Source: RGIG5612 sp963599255 (lineage in GTDB: Bacteria; Bacillota; Clostridia; Lachnospirales; Lachnospiraceae). From it: DNA of 23,781 nucleotides. The DNA lies in contig CAVBWS010000031.1 in NCBI GenBank assembly GCA_963599255.1, forward strand, positions 1 through 23,781. The letters run 5' to 3'. Positions 1 through 7,222 of this stretch are shown one piece after another. The translations under genes and the position numbers were made by a program. Under the pieces are notes generated by a model, which saw nothing but the letters and a program-made list of their open reading frames with translations, did not search any database and was not told the DNA's origin. Numbering within the stretch: position 1 is the stretch's first letter; every line of letters begins with the position of its first letter.

Positions 1-77
1 CCCCACAACAATTATCATAGGAAATCTGAATTTACAGACTTTCTTTCACAGTCTCCTACCAGCCAAGCATAAGAATT

Positions 78-108
78 AAAAAGAAGCTCTCACAAGAGAT
101 CCTCTTGT
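78..108 (-). terminator. Putative terminator of the YD-repeat gene
   Basis: Read on the minus strand, a 7-bp stem (ACAAGAG, loop GAT, CTCTTGT, at 92-108) lies about 30 nt past the stop of the gene ending at 139. A run of five T follows about 10 nt further on. The gap between stem and T run is longer than ideal, so the call is tentative. The stretch 1-77 holds no gene that I can support. Confidence 0.4.
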
Positions 109-138
109 CTAATCAACATTGATGAGAATAACATTGAT

Positions 139-1215
139 TTATTGGTATTTTAAATTTTCTATAGACTGGTCATCAATTTTTGTAACCGTTCCATCGGATT
201 TTATTGATGAACATCCGATGATATTATGATGATCATCATATTCGTAATTGTAGTTATAACAATAATCAAGTTCGTATAATATTATAGAATCATTGTCTGT
301 CACTTGAAGAGAACCTGGGCTATAATAATCGGTTTCACTTTGTAGTTCCCCATAATCATAATCATATTGACTAATCTTCGTCAATTGTTGTTGAATTATT
401 AGATTACCAATAGAATCATAGATATATTGTTCAACATGATTATCTCCGCCTACCACCATTATTTGATAGCTTCCATCTTCGTTATCTGTATATATATTCA
501 AAGCAGTTGATACAATATCACCTTCTTGGTTATAACGTCTTTTTCTTTCAACCCGATTCATTTCGTTATATGTATAATCATACGTATATTCCTGTATCAA
601 CTCATTATCAATTATACGTTTAATTTCGTCTCCTTCAATGTTGTAAAAATATTCTGATATTGAATTGTCCAGACAATATTTTTTGTATGCTATATTACCA
701 GTTTCGCCGTACTGAATATAAAGCGAAGTATCTGAATTGCCCCTGTATTGAGAAACCATATTCCCATTATCATCATAGGTATATATTGTTTCGCCGGTAC
801 CCTGATATTCTCCGTTAGAATAATAATCTTCATATACGATTTTTGTATTATTTTCTGTGCTTTGATCGTATCTATATTTATGAACTTGTTCCTTTACTAT
901 ATTTTCGTCTGACCATGGATTTTTGCATAGAACCCCACATTTTTCGATATAATCTTTGTGTAATTCCCCATTTTCATCCTGATAATATGTAATGGAGTTT
1001 CCAACCTCGTCTATTATTTCTTGGCATGGAGTAAGCTGCGTCTGGGTGAAAAATACAAATCTGGTATCACGATATCCATCATCGTTATAATAATCAATAT
1101 AGTATTTATCATCGCTTTTTTGAAAACGAACTTCACTTGCTAAAATGGGGATGACACAGATTCCGGATATAATCAACATGCAACATAAGCCAGATAATAA
1201 TTTGTGTTTTTTCAT
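139..1215 (-). CDS. Secreted YD-repeat-like protein
   Basis: This 358-residue protein appears to be exported. Residues 1-26 form a signal peptide (KKHK, a hydrophobic core, then a likely cut after ILA). The mature part is rich in Tyr, Asp and Asn and carries degenerate YD/RHS-type repeats with a Y-x-Y-D-x-x-x-N pattern: YTYDDNGN near 145, YIYDSIGN near 264 and YEYDDHHN near 324. YD repeats usually build extracellular beta-rich shells or carbohydrate-binding surfaces. There are too few copies here for an RHS toxin and no toxin domain is visible. I chose the ATG at 1215 because a G6 tract lies just upstream and the signal peptide begins there. A longer reading from 1275 would hide the signal peptide. 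The specific function is unknown. The broken zinc-ribbon gene lies 65 nt upstream in the same direction and may have been co-transcribed. Confidence 0.72.
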   Translation of the reverse strand: MKKHKLLSGLCCMLIISGICVIPILASEVRFQKSDDKYYIDYYNDDGYRDTRFVFFTQTQLTPCQEIIDEVGNSITYYQDENGELHKDYIEKCGVLCKNPWSDENIVKEQVHKYRYDQSTENNTKIVYEDYYSNGEYQGTGETIYTYDDNGNMVSQYRGNSDTSLYIQYGETGNIAYKKYCLDNSISEYFYNIEGDEIKRIIDNELIQEYTYDYTYNEMNRVERKRRYNQEGDIVSTALNIYTDNEDGSYQIMVVGGDNHVEQYIYDSIGNLIIQQQLTKISQYDYDYGELQSETDYYSPGSLQVTDNDSIILYELDYCYNYNYEYDDHHNIIGCSSIKSDGTVTKIDDQSIENLKYQ

Positions 1216-1280
1216 ATTAGGTCCCCCCAAAAAAAATTCTTGTTTTACAAAATGACTAAATAGACCTATATGCATAGAGT

Positions 1281-1451
1281 TTATTCCTTTAAAGCTTCTA
1301 ATACCTCTTTATTGTGCGGATGTCCATACAGCATATATCTAACGCACCCGATGTGGCTTTCTGTCGTTATCATACCACATTAGGGACATTCATACATATA
1401 GTTCTCTTTTTTAACCCAAACATTATTCAACAATTTTAGATCCTTAGCCAT
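1281..1451 (-). pseudogene. Small zinc-ribbon-like gene broken by an in-frame stop
   Basis: A 57-codon frame starts at ATG 1451 behind AAGGG and ends with TAA at 1281-1283. It reads MAKDLKLLNNVWVKKENYM, continues to YECP, hits TAA at codon 24 (1380-1382), then resumes in the same frame as CGMITTESHIGC and ends in LEALKE. The stop sits exactly where the variable residue of a CPxCG knuckle belongs, so one substitution (for example a Tyr or Lys codon to TAA) explains it. C22, C25, H33 and C36 could form one zinc site. TAA is not a selenocysteine codon, so recoding is unlikely. The reading is mine from raw sequence. Family identity is unknown. Confidence 0.5.
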
Positions 1452-1510
1452 CTTTTCCCTTTTTTCGGTCTCTCTTCAATATGTTGTAAGCAACCGAGGC
1501 TTTCAATGGC

Positions 1511-1760
1511 AAATTGCTCCGCCAAATTTTCAATGAGAGAACGTTGTCTCTCATTGCATTCTACGCTCTCTGACGATTGGAAATGTATTTTCCAATCGTC
1601 GCATTGCGGAGCCAAACGGTATCCTTGCGAAACATTATTTCACGGTGCTCTTGACACGAGCCTCCATCGCATATGATGTAAAGGCCAAGCGGCAAGGCAC
1701 CGGAAATCCTGTCCCTGGCCATGACAGGCAGCCTATCATGTGATACTTGCGTCAAGAGCC
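1511..1760. other. Hairpin-dense non-coding element
   Basis: This stretch has far more perfect pairing than its surroundings. GCTCCGC at 1516-1522 pairs with GCGGAGC at 1606-1612 and encloses two perfect hairpins: 10 bp at 1531-1540/1547-1556 and 12 bp at 1572-1583/1589-1600. Together these make a three-way junction. A second domain is closed by 9 bp (1647-1655 with 1751-1759) and contains small hairpins at 1665-1678, 1708-1728 and 1734-1745. A GTAA-capped 4-bp hairpin follows at 1784-1795. A 64-codon minus-strand frame covers 1561-1755, but it starts with TTG without a ribosome site, and its codons are dictated by the palindromes. It may be a structured RNA or the remnant end of a mobile element. 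The transcribed strand is not known. Confidence 0.5.
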
Positions 1761-1865
1761 TTTCGCGGCGGTTATTCCTAGACTACCGTAAGGTAATACA
1801 TCGAGGACGTTTATCCACGTAAGTCAGGCCGTAGGAGAATGCAGTATGCAATTCGATTGAATCCT

Positions 1866-1896
1866 ATAAAAATGGTGGCTGATTATTCGTCACCAT
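1866..1896 (-). terminator. Terminator of the DUF4177-like gene
   Basis: On the minus strand, ATGGTG (1891-1896) and CACCAT (1872-1877) form a 6-bp stem with a 13-nt loop, followed at once by TTTTTAT. It lies about 75 nt past the stop at 1972. Stem plus immediate T run fits an intrinsic terminator of moderate strength. Confidence 0.55.
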
Positions 1897-1971
1897 AAAA
1901 ACTTACACACTTCACTATACAAAACCGATAGGTCAGCAACTCATGATATACGAATTCAACCTATTGTATAA

Positions 1972-2439
1972 TCAAAATTCCTTGATCCGTCGTTCAAATA
2001 TCAGCACATCTTCACTTGCGGTGCTATTCATACCAAATCCGAGTAATGCCACGGCATTCTTTCCTAATTCATTGGAATATACTGTATGCAGTCGCCATCC
2101 TTGTCTGGCTTTTTCATTTATGATATTAATCATTCTTGTTTTGTCCACCTGCCCGTGGTTTGCATTTACGATGGTGATTACATCATATTCGTACAGATCG
2201 TTAAATGAATTAGCATATTCCTGCTTTTCTGTCTCCCGTTGCATAGCCGTTTGTTTATCTTGTGCTTTTTGCTCTTCTGATTTCAATGCTTCATGCATTC
2301 TATCTAGTTCTATTTGTGCCTCCAATGCTTCAATGGAACCGGGATGTTGTGCGATAATATCTTGATATATTTCAGTCGCCTCAGAGGATTTTCCTGAAAA
2401 TCGTAATTTCATGGCAGCTTTTAATGTCTTTTCGCTCAT
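1972..2439 (-). CDS. DUF4177-like protein with N-terminal helical hairpin
   Basis: This is a 155-residue cytoplasmic protein with no signal peptide. Residues about 1-45 (GKSSEATEIYQDIIAQHPGS) look like a single TPR-type helix pair. Residues 45-75 are a charged helix rich in Glu, Lys and Gln, probably a coiled coil. Residues about 85-155 match the DUF4177 pattern: YDVITIVN, then INEKARQGWRLHTVYSNELG, then a final strand VLIFER. DUF4177 domains are small folds of unknown role, often in mobile elements or beside membrane stress proteins. The ATG at 2439 follows AGGAAAGAG. The gene lies 95 nt downstream of the metallo-beta-lactamase gene, with a palindrome between them. The domain call is by motif recognition only. 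Confidence 0.7.
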   Translation of the reverse strand: MSEKTLKAAMKLRFSGKSSEATEIYQDIIAQHPGSIEALEAQIELDRMHEALKSEEQKAQDKQTAMQRETEKQEYANSFNDLYEYDVITIVNANHGQVDKTRMINIINEKARQGWRLHTVYSNELGKNAVALLGFGMNSTASEDVLIFERRIKEF

Positions 2440-2465
2440 TTTCCGTTCTCTTTCCTGCTACTAAA

Positions 2466-2490
2466 TTCAAAATTCCTCAGGAATTTTGAA
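2466..2490 (-). terminator. Perfect 11-bp palindrome, likely weak terminator
   Basis: TTCAAAATTCC and GGAATTTTGAA pair perfectly around TCA. The palindrome lies in the 95-nt gap between the metallo-beta-lactamase stop (2535) and the DUF4177-like start (2439). The stem is AT-rich and is followed on the minus strand by only TTT, so it may instead be an RNA-processing or partial-termination site. Confidence 0.4.
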
Positions 2491-2534
2491 AATTCGGGTA
2501 ATGCAATTGCTTGATATGCCTTCTCAAATGAATA

Positions 2535-3620
2535 TCACCAACATTTTTTGCAACGTTCATATCCTTGAGATTCTGCTTCTGATAGTGTAACCTGACGGGC
2601 TTTGTCAGGATTCATGCGACCACAATTGTTGCGACTATGATATTTTTCACCTGTGGCAGATAACCATACAAGCTGTCCTACACCAGTATCTGATTGAATA
2701 TTTTCTATTTGTTGTACAGTGGTTTCTTCCTGAATATCCTCTGCAGAGCCACCGTATTGTTCGTCGCCAGAAGCATAATTTGTTGATGGTGCAACGTTAA
2801 ACAAGATTGTTGAGCCGTTACTCGTTGCAACGATAGTTCCTTGGTCATCGGTACGGAAAATACCTATGTCCATGGATTGCATTTTTTCCAAGGTGTCAGC
2901 GTGCGGATGACCGTACTGATTGTCTGTACCACAGCTGATTACTGCATAAACAGGAGCTGTTGCGGCAAGAAAATCCCAACTGGTGCTTGTATCAGAACCA
3001 TGATGACCTAATACTAATACTTCGCAATCTAAATCAATGCCAGTGTTAATCATTTCGGCTTCTTCGTCAGCCTCTGCATCACCTGTAAATACGAAACTAT
3101 CATCTTCGTTAACCAGCTTGATTGCCACAGAATTATTGTTACTGTCGCTGGAAATATAAGTAGGCCCCAGAATCTCAAATGTGGCGCTACCTAATTGGAA
3201 TGTTTCGCCAACAGCAGGATGTTGCACCACCAAACCATCACTGGCTACAGCGTTCATAAATGATGTATACAAATCGCTGTCGTGTACATAATCACTACCA
3301 ATTACATTGTTAACATTGAATGCATTCAAGCATCCTATCAGGCCAGCCATGTGATCAGAGTCGTAATGACTGCTAATCAAGTAATCAATTGTTTCAACAC
3401 CTTGATTTTGCAGATAAGAAACAACATAGCTGGATGTGCTGCGATCCCCACCGTCATAAACCATGTTATGGCCATCGCATTGAACCAGAATCGAAAGTCC
3501 TTGTCCAACATCCAGAAAGTGAACATTCATTTCACCAGCATTCGCAGTGATACTACTAACCAACAGCGTGAATGCCAAGACCAACCAGGCTAACAACCTC
3601 TTTTTTCTCTTTTTCATCAT
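2535..3620 (-). CDS. Secreted ComEC-type metallo-beta-lactamase with C-terminal Cys/His module
   Basis: A 361-residue exported MBL-fold protein. Residues 1-29 are a signal peptide (basic KKRKKR, long hydrophobic core, ANA cut site). The MBL domain spans about 31-275 and keeps the ComEC/Rec2 motif series: HFLDVGQG at 34-41, YDGGD at 55-59, H85-x-D87-x-D89-H90, TGDAE at 179-183, GHHGS at 205-209 and YGHPH at 236-240. In ComEC this domain is thought to degrade the non-imported DNA strand. A free-standing secreted form suggests an extracellular nuclease or phosphodiesterase, but the substrate is unproven. After a linker, residues 318-361 form a compact module with H328-x4-C333 and C357-x2-C360, probably zinc-binding. 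The ATG at 3620 follows GGGAGG. No transmembrane channel domain is present. Confidence 0.85.
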   Translation of the reverse strand: MMKKRKKRLLAWLVLAFTLLVSSITANAGEMNVHFLDVGQGLSILVQCDGHNMVYDGGDRSTSSYVVSYLQNQGVETIDYLISSHYDSDHMAGLIGCLNAFNVNNVIGSDYVHDSDLYTSFMNAVASDGLVVQHPAVGETFQLGSATFEILGPTYISSDSNNNSVAIKLVNEDDSFVFTGDAEADEEAEMINTGIDLDCEVLVLGHHGSDTSTSWDFLAATAPVYAVISCGTDNQYGHPHADTLEKMQSMDIGIFRTDDQGTIVATSNGSTILFNVAPSTNYASGDEQYGGSAEDIQEETTVQQIENIQSDTGVGQLVWLSATGEKYHSRNNCGRMNPDKARQVTLSEAESQGYERCKKCW

Positions 3621-3648
3621 TTTCTCTTTCCTCCCAATAAAAAGTAAT

Positions 3649-3690
3649 ATTATAATACACTATTTTTTGCTATAAAATCTCAAGATTTTA
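3649..3690 (-). promoter_or_regulatory. Likely promoter and overlapping palindrome for the MBL gene
   Basis: On the minus strand a perfect TATAAT (3649-3654) lies about 28 nt upstream of the start codon. The -35 element is weak (TTTTAT at 17-nt spacing). A palindrome, TAAAATCT-CA-AGATTTTA at 3673-3690, covers the -35 area and could be a repressor operator. This is inference from position and sequence only. Confidence 0.4.
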
Positions 3691-3828
3691 GTTGAAAATA
3701 TTGTACTAATTTAACAAATTAAGAACGTTTTTTGATGCAAGCATTCTTTTGGAGTATAATGACAAAAGGTTTGCCTACTTTTGATTCAAAAAAATGCCGA
3801 TGATTTTTACAATCAAACAAGCAGCGAG

Positions 3829-4072
3829 TTATACATAGGGCAGTACTCTCTGATCAGTAATAAGTTCCAGAAGCTTTTTTTCGAGCATTTCTTTTGGGAG
3901 CATATTCGCTTGTCTCTCGGGTCTTCTGGCATTTTCCAATCAGAAGGTTTGAATTTTCTGTCAGAGGTATTGTGAGAATTAATCCATTCGCATTTTTGTT
4001 CAACGGTCTTATTATTAAGTTCATATACCAATCATCCATAGTTCTGAGACAAGATACGGTAGCCTTATCCAT
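3829..4072 (-). pseudogene. Frameshifted remnant of a PolB-type C-terminal tail
   Basis: Directly downstream of the polymerase gene on the same strand is a decayed relative of its last 60-80 residues. An ATG at 4072 with a good GGAGG begins MDKATVSCLRTMDDW. A shift then gives VYELNNKTVEQKCEWINSHN and further FKPSDWK. A second shift in a run of four A (near 3940) gives NARRPERQANMLPKEMLEK and a stop at 3829-3831. Restoring one A there yields DWKNARRPERQ..NMLP, which aligns with DWKNCSRTKRQDNMLP in the polymerase. Nucleotide identity is only partial, so this is not a fresh duplication. It was either a small gene sharing the tail domain or the end of a second, mostly deleted polymerase gene. Sequencing error cannot be excluded for single-base shifts. 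Confidence 0.6.
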
Positions 4073-4110
4073 GATTAAAACCTCCGTAACATAGAGCGAT
4101 GTAGACTGTG

Positions 4111-7083
4111 CTATATAGTGTGTAAATTAAGTATCTTTTGTAAAGTTTCTTCGATGAGTTCACGAGGAAGCATGTTGTCCTGTCGCTTGGTACGAGAGCA
4201 GTTCTTCCAGTCATTTAAACTGATTTCTGAAATGTTCCAACTATTAACCATTGCAACAACCTCGGACTGCTTTAGACCATCAAGTGCTGGAATTTTGTAG
4301 ATTCCTGAGCGGTAGCCCATGAGAATAGAAAAAATAATTTTTCTATCAAGGTCTTTGCCGATATATCCTTTTGTCTTAACAGTTGATTTCACTTTTACTC
4401 TTTTGAGATCTGAAGAAACCTTTACGCAATCTTCGTTCTGCATGGTGTTACGGTAGTTAAGAAATTCTTCAGCATCATTAAAAGGTCTTGTATCGTATTC
4501 AGCAATTATGGTGTCTACATGGTACTGGCCATCAGCACTATCGTAATGGACCGGAGTATCAACAGCGGTTTCAACGATAGGACAACGCTTGTAATCGAAA
4601 TTCATTGAGAGATGACGGATAGTTTCTGAAACGTGGAAGTCATGTTTTCTTTCAACGATTTCAGAGAATTCAGTCCATAATTCGGTTTTGCATTTAAGAC
4701 GACCTTCACGAAGGAGAACAGCAATGATGTAGGCATCTCTGTCTGCTCGGCTGTCTTTAACTTCACCGGTAGAGTAGGAGTTATGAGCAATAACACCTTT
4801 GTCATTAACAGCAACATTTCCTCTAGTGGTGATGTTAAGGAAAGTATCATTAAAATGCTTAGGCTCCCAGACCTGATTTGCTTCGCAAGGTTCTGCGGTC
4901 TGATTAAGGTTGTAACGACCGTTTTGAAAAATCTGAGCAAAACCAAAAGCGTTAAGTCCTCTTACAACATCAGTAGGAGCGTCTGTAATGAAACCATCTG
5001 TTGTAACTGAGTAAACGTGGTAGCCAATGGCATGAAGCTGATTTATACAGGCAATCAACATACATCTAACAAGTGCAGTAGTATAAGTCGCATGATAAGG
5101 GCTTGTGACTGTTGAAGGTTCAGCATCAACACGGCCCATTGTTTTTGCGTTATATCTGGTCTTTGGAGAAACATTCTGTGCAGTTTTTCCGTAGCAACTG
5201 TTTACCATTGTCTTTAAGCTTTTTTCTACAAGAGGATTATCTTTGTATTCAATTTTGGCTTTCATACGGTCTTGTACGAGGTTGGTAACTGCATAAGCAA
5301 GACACTGAGAAGGCTTTCCATTCTTTTCAAGCATCTGACAAGTAAAACCTCTGAAGATTTTGATTTTTGCACCGAGTTTTAAAGCAAGGTACATATCAGG
5401 TCCAGCCATATAAACATGCTTTGCATGACGAGGATAAATCTTCATTCCGCCTTTTACCGGAACAGGAATGTTGGGGCAGTAGCAATCGTCAGGAAAATCA
5501 AAATCACCAACAGCAACAACTGGTATAAGTGGATTCGTAAGATCTTGCCCGGTTAATTCATAATTAAGAGGAAAATCTATAACATTCTTTGACCAGTCAA
5601 TATCTATAATGTTTGCCATCGCAGTTGGGTAAGCGTTCTGAAGGTCAAAATCTGTTGTTTGTTCTGTAATCCATCCAATGTAGAATGAAGCATTGAAACC
5701 ACCGGTATAGGCTTCTTCGAAGTAATCCGATACAAGCTTGGCATCAGGATTATCACGAATAGGCACGTACCTTGTTGCTTTTAAAAATTTCATACATTCA
5801 TCTTTTGATGGGATAACACCTTCATCTAACATTTCTAACCCTCTATAAATTCTGTCGTAATCTTCTTTCTTGGTTACACCAAAGTACGCTTTGATACTTT
5901 CGTACATGGAAGAAGCAGCTGCACTTGATAATGTCATAGGTATCGAGTGGTTACACTGGAACAGTTCTGAACAGAAGGAAACCACAATATCGGCATCATT
6001 CATTGCATATTTGTAATACTCAACAGGGTTGCTGACTGCAAAATCAGCCATGTGTTCAATTTCCTTTCCCGGGAGTTCTATCTTTGGTCTGTTGATTACT
6101 TTTCCAAGGGCTTTTAGAGATTTGTTATCAGCGGGAGTAAGACCAAGTGTGTCTCTAACACAAAGGTTTATAAGCCAGTAATAGTTGTAATGCTTATCGT
6201 TTTCAGCTTTAAAACGAACACTTTCAGTAGTCATCCAACCACCTTGAATTTCCCCAAGCTTACGAAGAAGGTCAATGTCATATTTAGATCTGCGGAAAAC
6301 AGAAATATCAGCCTTGCCGGTATGGCAAATAAGAGTGATAGGAATGATGCTGTCTTTCATAGCCTTAAAATCAACCACCTTAAATGATTCATGGTCTTTA
6401 CAAGGCTTTTCCTTGTACTGAATATCCTTTTTAAGAACAAGAGGGAAATCTTTAAAATAGTTCTTTTTTAAATCATCAAGAATATCAGCCAGGCAATATT
6501 TCAAAGGAATAAGCCCACCGTCAGCAGTTACTTCCTGGTAGAGTGGATTTACAAGGAAGAAATATCTGATTAAGGTTTCACCAATGGCGATAGACATCTG
6601 AAGTGATAAAACCCTTCTGTTCTGATTACTGCCATCTCTAAAATCTTGAAATTCTGTATCAAAACCGATATTCAAGCACATGCTGTTAGACTGAATAACC
6701 TTAAAGGAGGGAATTACATCAGCAATACTTCCGGCTTTTTGAACATCAAGAGGTGCAAGGAAAGGCTTATTATAAGTTTTCAAAGTGGTGTCAATTAACA
6801 TACTTGCATCGCATAAGGGTGAAATGACACCACCGCCTTTAGCCGTTGTATTTACTGGGTTTTCAGCATTTTCAGTTTTACCGATGTTTGAAAGTTCGGT
6901 AACAGTCGGTGACACCACTTCTTTCAAAAGGGTGTATTCATTTCTACCTTTAAGGTATTCACAACCATATCTCTGCAAAGCATTGACAATGGTCATGTGC
7001 TGTTCAAAAGACCTGCTAGTAATTGGTAAAGGCTTTATATCTGCTTGGTTCTGAAGTTGTAATGCGGAAGTTCCATCTATCAT
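4111..7083 (-). CDS. Family-B DNA polymerase with 3'-5' exonuclease, piPolB-like
   Basis: This large replicative-type polymerase has 990 residues from ATG 7083. I prefer that start because the AAGGAGG sits only 1 nt from the ATG at 7089 but 7 nt from 7083. Numbering below counts from 7089. The exonuclease domain shows Exo I FDTEF (D144, E146), a KSLKALGKVINRPKIEL stretch at 323-339, and Exo III Y361 to D365. Palm motifs follow: motif A D482-LQNAYP, motif B K623..N630-S-C-Y-G, and motif C SVTTDGF with D698. Motif C has Thr where most family-B enzymes have the first Asp (YxDTDS). A TTRG motif lies at 754-757. From memory, TDG-type motif C and a KTRG-like motif mark primer-independent PolBs of pipolins. 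Protein-primed PolB is the alternative. No terminal protein gene is visible. The gene suggests a self-replicating element. Confidence 0.85.
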   Translation of the reverse strand: MIDGTSALQLQNQADIKPLPITSRSFEQHMTIVNALQRYGCEYLKGRNEYTLLKEVVSPTVTELSNIGKTENAENPVNTTAKGGGVISPLCDASMLIDTTLKTYNKPFLAPLDVQKAGSIADVIPSFKVIQSNSMCLNIGFDTEFQDFRDGSNQNRRVLSLQMSIAIGETLIRYFFLVNPLYQEVTADGGLIPLKYCLADILDDLKKNYFKDFPLVLKKDIQYKEKPCKDHESFKVVDFKAMKDSIIPITLICHTGKADISVFRRSKYDIDLLRKLGEIQGGWMTTESVRFKAENDKHYNYYWLINLCVRDTLGLTPADNKSLKALGKVINRPKIELPGKEIEHMADFAVSNPVEYYKYAMNDADIVVSFCSELFQCNHSIPMTLSSAAASSMYESIKAYFGVTKKEDYDRIYRGLEMLDEGVIPSKDECMKFLKATRYVPIRDNPDAKLVSDYFEEAYTGGFNASFYIGWITEQTTDFDLQNAYPTAMANIIDIDWSKNVIDFPLNYELTGQDLTNPLIPVVAVGDFDFPDDCYCPNIPVPVKGGMKIYPRHAKHVYMAGPDMYLALKLGAKIKIFRGFTCQMLEKNGKPSQCLAYAVTNLVQDRMKAKIEYKDNPLVEKSLKTMVNSCYGKTAQNVSPKTRYNAKTMGRVDAEPSTVTSPYHATYTTALVRCMLIACINQLHAIGYHVYSVTTDGFITDAPTDVVRGLNAFGFAQIFQNGRYNLNQTAEPCEANQVWEPKHFNDTFLNITTRGNVAVNDKGVIAHNSYSTGEVKDSRADRDAYIIAVLLREGRLKCKTELWTEFSEIVERKHDFHVSETIRHLSMNFDYKRCPIVETAVDTPVHYDSADGQYHVDTIIAEYDTRPFNDAEEFLNYRNTMQNEDCVKVSSDLKRVKVKSTVKTKGYIGKDLDRKIIFSILMGYRSGIYKIPALDGLKQSEVVAMVNSWNISEISLNDWKNCSRTKRQDNMLPRELIEETLQKILNLHTI

Positions 7084-7105
7084 ATCCATTCCTCCTTACT
7101 CTGAC

Positions 7106-7133
7106 CTCAAGTAACAGCGAACTGTTATCTGAG
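7106..7133 (-). promoter_or_regulatory. Hairpin in the polymerase leader
   Basis: CTCA, a 2-nt internal loop, TAACAG, loop CGAA, CTGTTA, a 2-nt internal loop and TGAG form a symmetric imperfect hairpin just upstream of the polymerase ribosome site. It could be an operator or an RNA element limiting polymerase expression. No clear -35/-10 pair was found between it and the cpaF junction. Confidence 0.3.
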
Positions 7134-7222
7134 TGGTTAAGTTAGGATTTCTCTTGGTTGGAGTGGTTTTGATGTAGGTAAAAGAAGTAAGAAACACCTT
7201 TTGGTTGGTGTCGTCAAGATGC

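Noticed and set aside
1561..1755. Minus-strand 64-codon reading frame
   Set aside because: It starts with TTG and no ribosome site, and its sequence is dictated by overlapping palindromes. A structured non-coding element is the better explanation.
1943..2365. Plus-strand 140-codon reading frame
   Set aside because: It lies antisense to the DUF4177-like gene, which has a good ribosome site and recognisable domain. The plus frame is Ser/Ile-rich shadow translation.
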